DNA from: Leptospiraceae bacterium
Lineage (GTDB): Bacteria > Spirochaetota > Leptospiria > Leptospirales > Leptospiraceae
Assembly (NCBI GenBank): GCA_024233865.1
Contig: JACKPA010000019.1
Span: 1 to 64,000 of the forward strand
Direction of reading: 5' to 3'
DNA length: 64,000 nt
A program made the translations under genes and the position numbers. The notes beneath the pieces are model-generated. The model did no database searches and was not told the origin of the DNA. It was given only the letters and a program-made list of their open reading frames with translations. Of the stretch, positions 56,606 to 64,000 are shown piece by piece (within the stretch, counting starts at the first letter, position 1; the number at the start of each line of letters is the position of its first letter).

Positions 56606-56974
56606 ATGGCTATTCTTTTTAGAAATATATTAATTTTTTTGTCAACACTTTTTATTGCTCATTGCAGTTCAAGGCTAATCAAAAAAAAAGATTTACCAGC
56701 CTACAATAAATATTATAAAGACAAAATATACTATTTAAAGGAAGATTTGATCGTTACTAAGGACGATGTTCTAAAAAAAGGTACTCCCGTAAAAATATGG
56801 ATTGAATCTACAGAGACTTTATTAAAAGTGAAATGTTATCCAATCTCTGAAAAAAGGGAAAGTGCGATCGGGAGGTTAGTGATATATGCTATAAACAATA
56901 ATTACAAAGGAAAAAAGTTTACTAGAAAAAACTTGGATAAATTAATTGAAAAAAAACTTTCAAAATCTAATTAA
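56606..56974 (+). CDS. Small lipoprotein, possibly type II secretion-associated
   Basis: 122 residues with signal peptide and lipobox LFIAHC. The mature part has KYYKDKIYYLKEDLIVTK, KKGTPVKIWIEST and LLKVKCYPISEKRES, then a basic C-terminus. It resembles a small Leptospira lipoprotein family annotated as type II secretion system-associated, but this is from memory and not certain. It is followed 81 nt later by the LysM/M23 endopeptidase on the same strand. Confidence 0.6.
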   Translation: MAILFRNILIFLSTLFIAHCSSRLIKKKDLPAYNKYYKDKIYYLKEDLIVTKDDVLKKGTPVKIWIESTETLLKVKCYPISEKRESAIGRLVIYAINNNYKGKKFTRKNLDKLIEKKLSKSN

Positions 56975-57055
56975 TATTATGTTTAAGGTTTACATATTTA
57001 ATCAAAAAGACCTTTATTATTTTCATAAATTATATTCAATCATTAAAAGGTATCT

Positions 57056-58006
57056 ATGAATTTTAATTGGCGGTTAATCTTATTTATATTTTTATTTCTT
57101 GAATTCTCATCTCTAATGTATGCGGATTCACTTAACTCCATAGAAAAAGAAGTGAAAAATTACCTTGCTTCTCGTAGTCCCAAAGGGTATGATAGTGATG
57201 ATTACAAAATCAACAAGATATTTACGGTTGAACCAAAGTATCAAGCAGATTCGTATTCTAACTCTTCTGTTGGTTACTCCAGAATATCTTCTAATTATAA
57301 AATACCATCTCATATATCAGTCTCCCGCGTTATATCAACTCAGGTTGTTACCTCTACTGCAGGTGGTAGAGTCCATAAAATGTATAGAGTTAAGTGGGGT
57401 GATACCCTAAACAAGATTGCGAGAAAATTTAATATTTCGCTTTCTAGACTAAAAAGACTAAATCGTTTGAAATCAAATATGATTAAATCGGGGCAAGTAT
57501 TAAAAATTAATACTTATATGAAATCCCGTAAATCTGGCAAAAGCAGGAAAATTACAAAGTTGAAAGTATTTACCATGCCAGTTATCAATGGTCATATTAC
57601 GTCGAGATACGGCTACCGCCGGGATCCGTTTAATCACTCCAAAAAGAAATTTCACTCCGGTCTGGATTTGTCAGCTCCCGTTGGAACTCCTATTATAGCT
57701 TCATCCGATGGAGTGGTTGAATTTACGGGTCGTAATGGCGGATATGGAAACACGGTTATAATTCGCCACAAAAAAGGTTACAAAACCGTTTATGCCCATT
57801 GCTCTAGCACAATAGTTGAAGAAGGTCAACAAGTTACTATGGGTAGAGTTATTGGAACGGTTGGTCGAACCGGTACAGCAACCGGAGCGCATTTACATTT
57901 TGAGGTAATTCGAAATGGGAAGTTTGTTGATCCCCAAAAAGCTCTCAGGCAAGTTGAGATTACTGTGGAAAAAGAACTTCCAAAAACAAATACTGAAAAA
58001 TCATAG
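57056..58006 (+). CDS. LysM - M23 zinc endopeptidase
   Basis: 316 residues, exported (signal ILFIFLFLEFSSLMYA). A LysM peptidoglycan-binding domain (about 105-155) reads YRVKWGDTLNKIARKFNISL. The C-terminal LytM/M23 domain has metal ligands in KKFHSGLDLSAPVG (H, D) and AHLHFEV (HxH), with the extra His in YAHCSS. It would cut or regulate cutting of peptide cross-links in peptidoglycan. AAGG lies upstream of the start at normal spacing. All ligands are present, so it should be active rather than an EnvC-like activator. Confidence 0.92.
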   Translation: MNFNWRLILFIFLFLEFSSLMYADSLNSIEKEVKNYLASRSPKGYDSDDYKINKIFTVEPKYQADSYSNSSVGYSRISSNYKIPSHISVSRVISTQVVTSTAGGRVHKMYRVKWGDTLNKIARKFNISLSRLKRLNRLKSNMIKSGQVLKINTYMKSRKSGKSRKITKLKVFTMPVINGHITSRYGYRRDPFNHSKKKFHSGLDLSAPVGTPIIASSDGVVEFTGRNGGYGNTVIIRHKKGYKTVYAHCSSTIVEEGQQVTMGRVIGTVGRTGTATGAHLHFEVIRNGKFVDPQKALRQVEITVEKELPKTNTEKS

Positions 58007-58011
58007 CCTTA

Positions 58012-58039
58012 GTAGGGGCACGAGGCATCGTGCCCCTAC
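58012..58039. repeat. REP-like hairpin GTAGGGGCACGA / TCGTGCCCCTAC
   Basis: A perfect 12-bp stem with loop GGCA, starting 5 nt after the M23 stop. There is no T-run, so it is not a standard terminator, though it may stabilise the mRNA end. The sequence type (GTAGGGGC...GCCCCTAC) recurs in the short element at 62388-62542. Confidence 0.6.
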
Positions 58040-58115
58040 GTAAAATTTAATTGCTCTAATCATACAAATCTCAAGATTCAAATTAATCCTAGTTTATAAT
58101 GGCAGGTGAAAACCA

Positions 58116-59771
58116 ATGAAAAAGCTGATACTTTTCTTTTTGATTTTAATAAGCGGAGCACAAGCTCAAAATCAAAAGGAGATAGACAATTTTTTTAAAG
58201 CATCTAAAGACGGAGATTTACAATTCCTTGAAACAGTACTTAAAAAATATCCTGATTTAATTAACACAACCCACACAAATGGTTGGACTGCTTTAATGTA
58301 TGCCTCCGAATCAAATCATTTGGATATTGTTAAACACCTAATTGAAGAAGGAAGTGATCCGAATCGTGGAGACAACGACGGTGATAGAGCTTTGATGGTA
58401 GCTTCCTGGTTTGGTCATATAAATGTTGTTAAATACCTCCTATCTGAAAATGCAAATATCAACTTAAAAAACAATGAAGGAAAGACTGCCATAATTTATG
58501 CTTCTTGGGCAAACCAGTTGAAAGTAGTAAAAATTTTACTGGAACAAAAACCGGAACTCAATTTCCAAGATAACGAAGGCTGGACTGCTTTGATGTTTGC
58601 TTCCAATCTCGGTTATAAAGATGTAGTTCAGGAATTATTATCACGGGGAGCAGACGTTCGCATCAAGGATAATAATGGAAAAACAGCTTTAATAAATGCT
58701 GCTTGGAAAGGTGATCCGGCTGTTGTGGAATTACTTACCAAACACGGAGCAAATGTAAATGTACAGGATTTTAACGGTGACACAGCATTGTTAGTTGCTG
58801 CAAACCAAGGACATTTGGATGTCGTAAAATACTTAAGTGAACAAGGATCTGATCTTGATACAAAAGATATATATGGAAAAACGGCATTGATCAAAGCTTC
58901 CCAAAAAGGTTATTTAGATATTGTAGAGTATTTGGTTTCTCAAGGAATTGATATTAATACAAAAGACAATAAAGGAAAAACAGCACTAAACTATGCTCTG
59001 GAAAATGAAGATACAAAAGTTGCAGAGTTTTTTCTTTCCAAGACAGATGATGTAGATATTAGTTCAAAAGATAGCAATGGAGTTACTCCTTTGATGCAGG
59101 CATCTAAAAATGGTAACCTTGAAGCTGTAAAGAAAATAATTTCCAAAAGAGTCAATATAAGTTCTAAAGATAATTGGGGAAAATCTGCATTTTTTTATGC
59201 ATCTGAGAACAACCACCTCAATGTTGTTCAGGAACTATTAAACCAAGGAACAGATATAAATGAAAAAAACAATAAAGGAGAAACCGCTTTATTTGTAGCC
59301 TCCTTTTATGGCAATCTACCAATAGTAAAGTACCTATTGTCACAAAAAGCAAATATCGATACAACCGACAATGATGGAAATACGGCTTTTATATATTCTT
59401 CCAAACGCAATCGAATTTTGGTAGTTAGGGAGTTATTATCCAATGGGGCATCTAAGGATGCGAAAGCCTATAATGGAATGACTGCCTTAATGCACGCATC
59501 CGAGCAAGGCAATATCGAAATTGTAAAATATCTGCTATCACAAGGTGTTGACGTGAATAACAAAGCTTTTAATGGAATGACAGCTTTGATGTTTGCTGCC
59601 AAATCCGGTCGTTTGGAAATAGTTAAAGAATTGGCATCCGGGGGAGCCGACCCAAGCAGCAAAGATAATAATGGAATGACGGCTTTGTTTTATGCATCGG
59701 AAAACGAACATATTCCAATAGTTGAATTTTTGGAATCCCTAGAAAACACAGAGAAGGCTGATTTTGAATAA
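58116..59771 (+). CDS. Exported ankyrin-repeat protein upstream of trpBA
   Basis: 551 residues. A signal peptide (KLILFFLILISGAQA|QN) is followed by a capping repeat and about 15 ankyrin repeats of 33 residues with the consensus NGxTALxxAxxxGxxxVVxxLLxxGA. No other domain exists. Ankyrin stacks bind proteins; the predicted location is the periplasm. AGGTG precedes the start. Its last 8 nt overlap the TTG start of trpB, so it is translationally coupled to tryptophan synthase genes, an unusual partner for an exported protein. Confidence 0.88.
   Translation: MKKLILFFLILISGAQAQNQKEIDNFFKASKDGDLQFLETVLKKYPDLINTTHTNGWTALMYASESNHLDIVKHLIEEGSDPNRGDNDGDRALMVASWFGHINVVKYLLSENANINLKNNEGKTAIIYASWANQLKVVKILLEQKPELNFQDNEGWTALMFASNLGYKDVVQELLSRGADVRIKDNNGKTALINAAWKGDPAVVELLTKHGANVNVQDFNGDTALLVAANQGHLDVVKYLSEQGSDLDTKDIYGKTALIKASQKGYLDIVEYLVSQGIDINTKDNKGKTALNYALENEDTKVAEFFLSKTDDVDISSKDSNGVTPLMQASKNGNLEAVKKIISKRVNISSKDNWGKSAFFYASENNHLNVVQELLNQGTDINEKNNKGETALFVASFYGNLPIVKYLLSQKANIDTTDNDGNTAFIYSSKRNRILVVRELLSNGASKDAKAYNGMTALMHASEQGNIEIVKYLLSQGVDVNNKAFNGMTALMFAAKSGRLEIVKELASGGADPSSKDNNGMTALFYASENEHIPIVEFLESLENTEKADFE
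59752..59757 (+). promoter_or_regulatory. Ribosome binding site AGAAGG supporting the TTG start of trpB
   Basis: AGAAGG ends 6 nt before TTG 59764, inside the ankyrin gene. No ATG exists in the trpB frame until residue 17, inside the conserved FGGMFIPE block, so TTG is the start. Confidence 0.65.
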
Positions 59772-60996
59772 ATTAGAAAGTAAAAACGGTTATTTTGGAC
59801 AATTTGGTGGGATGTTTATACCCGAAATACTGAGGACAACCTTTGATGAACTGATTCATCATTATAAAGAAGCAAGACAAGACCCTAATTTCTGGAAAGA
59901 CTTTGTTGATATCATGTCAACCTATTCCTGTCGCCCTACTCCTATTACTTTTGCAGAAAATCTTACCAAACACTTTGGTGGTGGGAAAATTTATATTAAA
60001 AGGGAAGACTTGAACCATACAGGTGCGCACAAAGCAAATAATGTAATGGGTCAGGGTTTGTTAGTTAAAAAAATGGGAAAATCCAGAGTGATTGCAGAAA
60101 CAGGAGCTGGTCAACATGGTGTAGCAACTGCCACTATGGCAGCCAAGTTTGGCTATAAGTGCACTATTTATATGGGTAAAGAAGACGTGGAACGTCAAAG
60201 ACCAAATGTCTTTTGGATGGAAAAATTAGGTGCAGAAGTATTTGAAGTAAAAGACGGTTCTCAAACTTTAAAAGATGCCATAAACGAGGCATTTCGGGAC
60301 TGGGTGAGCAATATGGATGATACACACTATGTACTTGGTACAGCCTGTGGTCCCCATCCGTTTCCGGAAATGGTAACCTGGTTTCAATCCATAATCGGAT
60401 CGGAAGCAAGGAAACAAATGATTGAGATGAATGGCAAATTACCCAACAGAGTGTATGCCTGTGTTGGAGGTGGTTCTAACGCAATGGGTATTTTTAGCGG
60501 TTTTTTGGAAGATAAAGATGTAGCACTCATTGGAGTAGAAGCTGCCGGAAATGGTTTGGAATCCGAACAACATGCTGTACGCTTAAGCTCAAAAGAAGCA
60601 AGAATTGGAGTAGCCCAAGGATACAAAACTTGGTTTTTGCAAGACAACGACGGACAGATGAGAGATACCTATTCTGTAGCAGCCGGTTTGGATTATATCG
60701 GTGTTTCACCTGTCCTTGCCCATTTGAGTGAAACAGGTAGAGCTACGTTTAGTTCTGCAACGGATAAAGAAGTGATCGATGCTTTTAATTTAATTGTCCG
60801 TCTGGAAGGTTTGATTCCGGCTTTGGAATCTGCACATGCTTTTGCGAGGGCGTTTAAGGAAGTATCTCATATAAGTAAAAATGAGAGTATACTGATCAAC
60901 ATGTCGGGACGCGGAGATAAAGATATATTTACCATAGCCAATGCATTACAAGATAAAAAATGGAAAGAATTTATAAAAACACAGGCGAACAAATGA
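59764..60996 (+). CDS. trpB: Tryptophan synthase beta chain
   Basis: 410 residues, full length. Joins indole and serine with PLP. YFGQFGGMFIPEIL is the conserved N-terminus. The PLP lysine is in NHTGAHKANN, GAGQHGVATATMAA and the phosphate loop CVGGGSNAMG are intact, as is SGRGDKD near the end. It starts at TTG, overlapping the ankyrin gene by 8 nt, and its TGA overlaps the trpA ATG (ATGA). No other trp gene is in the window. Confidence 0.97.
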   Translation: MNKLESKNGYFGQFGGMFIPEILRTTFDELIHHYKEARQDPNFWKDFVDIMSTYSCRPTPITFAENLTKHFGGGKIYIKREDLNHTGAHKANNVMGQGLLVKKMGKSRVIAETGAGQHGVATATMAAKFGYKCTIYMGKEDVERQRPNVFWMEKLGAEVFEVKDGSQTLKDAINEAFRDWVSNMDDTHYVLGTACGPHPFPEMVTWFQSIIGSEARKQMIEMNGKLPNRVYACVGGGSNAMGIFSGFLEDKDVALIGVEAAGNGLESEQHAVRLSSKEARIGVAQGYKTWFLQDNDGQMRDTYSVAAGLDYIGVSPVLAHLSETGRATFSSATDKEVIDAFNLIVRLEGLIPALESAHAFARAFKEVSHISKNESILINMSGRGDKDIFTIANALQDKKWKEFIKTQANK

Positions 60997-61766
60997 TTGA
61001 AAAATATATAAAGGAAAAAAGGAATAGTAAAGACATCCTTTTGATGACACATCTTGTAATTGGACATCCATCTTTGGAAGAGAATTACAAAGTCATAGAT
61101 GCTATGGTAGAGTATGAAGTTGATTTAATAGAATTGCAAATTCCCTTTTCTGAGCCAACGGCTGACGGACCGGTAATTCTGAAAGCCAACCATAATGCTT
61201 TAAAACAAAACATAAAGATTCAAGATTGTTTTAAATTGATACAAAAAGTTTCGTCCCAATATCCACAAATACCATTTCTGATAATGACCTATTATAATAT
61301 TTTGTTTTGTAATGGAGAAAAACAATTTGTCAAAGAAGCAAAAAATAATGGAATAAAAGGTTTTATTATACCTGATCTTCCTCCTGAAGAAGCAGGTAAT
61401 TATTTGGAAATTTGTAGAACCGAAAATCTGGATACCATTTTTATTTTTACTCCCACAAACAGTCCGGATCGTTTAAAAGAAATTTCAGAATCTTCCACCG
61501 GCTTTATTTACTGCATAGGAAGAAAAGGTGTAACAGGAACAAAAACTACCTTTAACCAAGAAACACTAGAATTAGTAAAGAGATACAAAAAAGCAACAAA
61601 TTTACCTCTGGCAATGGGTTTTGGAATCCAAGAAAGATCCGACATAGAACTTTTAAAAGGGCAAGTAGATATAGCTGTTATTGGTTCCAAATTAATTCAG
61701 ATACAGGAAAAAGAAGGCTTAAATGGGATTAAGTCTTTTTTGAAGGAAGTCTCGTTCGTTATTTAA
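60993..61766 (+). CDS. trpA: Tryptophan synthase alpha chain
   Basis: 257 residues from ATG 60993, chosen because it forms the ATGA overlap with trpB; the open frame extends 11 codons further into trpB. Cleaves indole-3-glycerol phosphate to indole. Catalytic Glu and Asp are in LIELQIPFSEPTADGP, and the phosphate loop is IGRKGVTGTKT, a variant of the usual SRxGVTG. MGFGIQERSDI is conserved. The protein is somewhat shorter than the enterobacterial enzyme, mostly at the N-terminus. Confidence 0.95.
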   Translation: MIEKYIKEKRNSKDILLMTHLVIGHPSLEENYKVIDAMVEYEVDLIELQIPFSEPTADGPVILKANHNALKQNIKIQDCFKLIQKVSSQYPQIPFLIMTYYNILFCNGEKQFVKEAKNNGIKGFIIPDLPPEEAGNYLEICRTENLDTIFIFTPTNSPDRLKEISESSTGFIYCIGRKGVTGTKTTFNQETLELVKRYKKATNLPLAMGFGIQERSDIELLKGQVDIAVIGSKLIQIQEKEGLNGIKSFLKEVSFVI

Positions 61767-61805
61767 AGGGTGATATTGATATCGGGCAAAACGCTACAAG
61801 TGTAA

Positions 61806-62129
61806 TTACGATTGCTCTAATGTAGCAGTCATCGAGCCTTTAGAAACTTTCATCCTAGGGTCAGCCCCATAGCCTAAAATCCTATCTTGTACATGCTCCG
61901 CGTGCTCCAATTCTCCCGAAAAAACTATCGTCTTTTTTTCAGTGTCTACTTCTACAGCGTGTAAAAATGCTTTTTCCATTTCCATCATACATATATCCAT
62001 TAACATTTCAATAACATAGTCATAAGTATGCTCATCATCGTCCCATAAAACTACTTTCCAAGGTCCACCAGGGTCTCTTGGCTTAATCTCAGTTTTTTCT
62101 TCTATATCCGGTAATGTTATAGTAGGCAT
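61806..62129 (-). CDS. clpS: ClpS-like Clp protease adaptor
   Basis: 107 residues. PGGPWKVVLWDDDEHTYDYV matches the start of the ClpS core, and ELEHAEHVQDRILGYGAD matches its end. ClpS hands N-degron substrates to ClpA. The acidic pocket residues are kept (D30-D32 in WDDDE), but the pocket His in the VH..G motif of E. coli ClpS appears to be Glu here (HAVEVD). It might recognise a different terminus. No clpA is nearby in the window. It is convergent with trpA. Confidence 0.85.
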   Translation of the reverse strand: MPTITLPDIEEKTEIKPRDPGGPWKVVLWDDDEHTYDYVIEMLMDICMMEMEKAFLHAVEVDTEKKTIVFSGELEHAEHVQDRILGYGADPRMKVSKGSMTATLEQS

Positions 62130-62616
62130 CTTTTCTTCTCAATAACCATTATTTTTTGATAACAAAGAATAATAAGTTGTTTTATTATTAAGTTTAAATT
62201 TTTTCAACTTCTTTTTATAAAATCTTAGACCATCTCTCCGACTTAAAGCCAGTTTCCTAATAATTTATCCGACCTAGGCGATTTGGAAAAAAGTCTTCCA
62301 ATTAATTTTAAAAAAATTTTTGTAGACATTTTTTTTAAATTAATATATACTCAACGCGGAGTGTTTTTCAGATATGGTTTTTAAGATAACGTGAGTTCGA
62401 TGTAACAATTTTATTTTCACCTAAAGGGCAACCACCGGGGGATTGCCCCTACAAAGCCTATGGTATTTTTGGGTGTAGGGGTGAACCCCTGTGTTCACCC
62501 TTATTATTTTTATAACATTATTCCTTATATCGAACTCACGTTAAGATAAATCTTTAAAATCATGCTAATCCCGTAAATCACTCTAATCATAGTATAGTTC
62601 AGTTTAAGGGGAACAG
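62130..62616. other. Gene-free stretch containing a short inverted-repeat element
   Basis: No gene. The part 62388-62542 is a MITE-like element (separate entry). Upstream, ATATACTCAACGCGGAGTG (about 62344-62363) resembles TTATACTCAACACAGAGTG at about 6516-6534, so small repeats are shared across the window. GGGGAA just before 62617 is the ribosome site of the next gene. Confidence 0.5.
62388..62542. mobile_element. MITE-like element, 155 bp, 18-bp inverted ends and 5-bp target duplication
   Basis: The ends AACGTGAGTTCGATGTAA (62388-62405) and, as reverse complement, AACGTGAGTTCGATATAA (62525-62542) match at 17 of 18 bases. AAGAT flanks both sides (62383-62387 and 62543-62547). Inside are two hairpins of the GGGGCAA/TTGCCCC and GGGTGAACCCC/GTTCACCC kind. 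It is non-coding and would depend on a transposase elsewhere. Confidence 0.7.
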
Positions 62617-63504
62617 ATGAAAAACTTGCTGATTGGAATGCTTCTTATCATTATCGGTTTTAATTGCAAAAAAAAAGAAGATAGTAAGGGAACCAATGCT
62701 TTTTCTACTACTTCCGAGCAAAAAGCAAACCGAATGTCGGATATTTCAACCGTTGAAAAACTTGCAGAGGACAGTTATGAATCCCCCACTAAACAAGATA
62801 TACCACCTCAGACAGCAGAAAAGATTACTCCGACTACAAATCCTGTCACTGAACTATCCAAAGATAGGCTTTTGGAATACAACGTTTCTTTGACCTATAA
62901 TTGTAAGGATTTTTATACGTCTCGGAAAAACTTGCTCGAAATTATAAAAAGTTCTGCTATTATCAAAAATAGCAGCACTACAGCCAATATATACCATCCT
63001 AGTTTACATACAACCTTGCTTGTAAAAACGGAAAGTTTGTATCAAGTTTTGATAGAGCTGGATAAAATTGGAACTTTAACTTCTGAAAATATTCAAGCAG
63101 AAGATTTAACGGAATTGAACGTTTTCAACAAAATTAAAAAAGAAAGGGAAACTCACAGAATAGACAGAAGAGGCATTGCAGCAACTCAAGTTTCTTCAGC
63201 ATATCAAAACTGGAAAGATAGGGAAGATGCTCTCGAAAGAAGTGAAAACCAGCTAGATGATGCAAAACTCCAAGAATGGAAAATTACGGATAGAGTAACT
63301 TGGTCAAAAGTGACTATTTATTTATCAGGACCGGAACTCCCCAAAACAATTTCAATTCCAACCTATCGTAACGCATTGGTTGGATCATTAAACGCTTTTT
63401 TATCTCTATTGTATTATTTTTTATGGATACTGCCTTTTCTATTGATTATTTTAGGAATAATCATTCTTATTAGAAAGTTTGGATGGCGACCCAATAAATT
63501 GTAA
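62617..63504 (+). CDS. DUF4349-like lipoprotein with C-terminal membrane helix
   Basis: 295 residues. The signal ends in a lipobox-like GFNC (MLLIIIGFNCKKK). A low-complexity Thr/Ser/Pro linker leads to a DUF4349-like region: LLEYNVSLTYNCKDF strand, a segment comparing successive values (VLIELDKIGTLTSENIQAED), a coiled coil (NWKDREDALERSENQLDDAK) and a strand ending in VTIYLSG. A membrane helix (LLYYFLWILPFLLIILGIII) and basic tail close the protein. The family has no established reaction. GGGG precedes the start. Confidence 0.75.
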   Translation: MKNLLIGMLLIIIGFNCKKKEDSKGTNAFSTTSEQKANRMSDISTVEKLAEDSYESPTKQDIPPQTAEKITPTTNPVTELSKDRLLEYNVSLTYNCKDFYTSRKNLLEIIKSSAIIKNSSTTANIYHPSLHTTLLVKTESLYQVLIELDKIGTLTSENIQAEDLTELNVFNKIKKERETHRIDRRGIAATQVSSAYQNWKDREDALERSENQLDDAKLQEWKITDRVTWSKVTIYLSGPELPKTISIPTYRNALVGSLNAFLSLLYYFLWILPFLLIILGIIILIRKFGWRPNKL

Positions 63505-63530
63505 AAATGACCTCGCGTGGCTGAAGGGAA

Positions 63531-63986
63531 TTATTTACGAACTATTGCCAATGCTTCATTCCCTTTACCGCGATAATCAACTTTATCAAAACTCAATAAG
63601 CCTGCCATAGCGATTCCTCTTCCGTGATTGTCAAAAACCCTGTCCGGACTAAGATTTATATAATTTTTCCAATCAAAACCAGGTCCATCATCTCGAATAA
63701 TAAAAGAAATATCATCCTCTGTTTGATTTACCTTCACAGTGACCTTTTTTGTAGAATTTTCAGGCAATGCCAACCGCCTTTCGATTTCATGATGCCATTC
63801 CTTTGTATCATTTAAAGCAGATTTTTCTTCATATGTAATCCCTAAATTTCCATGTTCTACGGCATTGATTAGTAGTTCCCATATACCAAGTACTACTTTT
63901 TCCGGATCGGGGCACATATTTGCCAAAAGAGCAGACAAAGTTTTTGCTTGTTTTAAAGAGCTAAATTCAAAGTTCCCTTCGGTCAT
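63531..63986 (-). CDS. RsbW-like anti-sigma-type serine kinase/ATPase domain
   Basis: 151 residues. GHKL ATPase of the HATPase_c_2 type, with N-box WELLINAVEHGN, G1 IRDDGPGFD and G2 NHGRGIAMAGL. In such proteins the domain phosphorylates an antagonist protein or binds a sigma factor. An extra segment (about 55-75, TKEWHHEIERR) between helices is common in the stand-alone bacterial versions. No ribosome site is visible before ATG 63986, and the frame stays open to the window edge, so the protein may be longer, for instance with a receiver domain. It could work with a SpoIIE-type phosphatase such as that at 16003-17541. Confidence 0.8.
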   Translation of the reverse strand: MTEGNFEFSSLKQAKTLSALLANMCPDPEKVVLGIWELLINAVEHGNLGITYEEKSALNDTKEWHHEIERRLALPENSTKKVTVKVNQTEDDISFIIRDDGPGFDWKNYINLSPDRVFDNHGRGIAMAGLLSFDKVDYRGKGNEALAIVRK

Positions 63987-64000
63987 TAATTTAAGGGTGT

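Overview
AT-rich bacterial chromosome segment, most probably from a Leptospira-like spirochaete (family Leptospiraceae). This is an inference from the rimP-nusA-infB-rbfA-truB order beside small lipoproteins with relaxed lipoboxes, the many multidomain class III adenylate cyclases and hybrid histidine kinases, and the kinase-ATPase-TPR-GAF-cyclase giant protein. No rRNA, tRNA or CRISPR array was seen.

Layout. (1) 1-6.5 kb: end of an unidentified gene, a large lipoprotein ending in a seven-copy repeat that looks like a seven-bladed propeller, and a FadL/OmpP1-like porin gene split by a complete IS4-family element. The element has an 8-bp target duplication, and removing it restores the porin frame. 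(2) 6.7-28 kb: a signalling region. It holds a membrane-ferredoxin-adenylate cyclase, a decayed 7TMR-DISM sensor, a 1751-residue kinase/ATPase/TPR/GAF/cyclase, two divergent two-component clusters and a patatin phospholipase with two cyclic-nucleotide-binding domains. Two cyclases and one predicted cNMP-binding effector suggest a local cAMP theme. (3) 28-31 kb: membrane protein, deleted SDR scar, GPH-type transporter and IS91-family debris. (4) 31-40.5 kb: surface-polysaccharide genes: a sugar methyltransferase with a three-copy C-terminal repeat, an SGNH hydrolase, an epimerase of foreign-looking composition, a radical SAM protein, a glycosyltransferase, a Wzm/Wzt-type ABC exporter and an unknown protein. 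(5) 40.8-47 kb: DinB-like protein, Trk/Ktr potassium uptake with an orphan membrane sensor, and a hybrid kinase with an ethylene-receptor-like membrane domain. (6) 47-54 kb: a 4-TM protein and a double hemerythrin directly follow the translation operon. (7) 54-64 kb: lipoproteins, TPR protein, LysM/M23 endopeptidase, exported ankyrin protein overlapping trpB-trpA, clpS, a DUF4349-like lipoprotein and an RsbW-like ATPase.

Mobile debris is frequent: the IS4 copy, three IS91-type remnants and two MITE-like elements with inverted repeats and target duplications. Several genes are broken: the porin, the DISM sensor, the SDR and an Ig-like lipoprotein. The points most worth checking are the ethylene-receptor-like kinase beside the hemerythrin, the small 'YNIV' domain shared by the methyltransferase and the radical SAM protein, the apparent AUA start of truB, and the duplicated CNB-linker module in the patatin protein.
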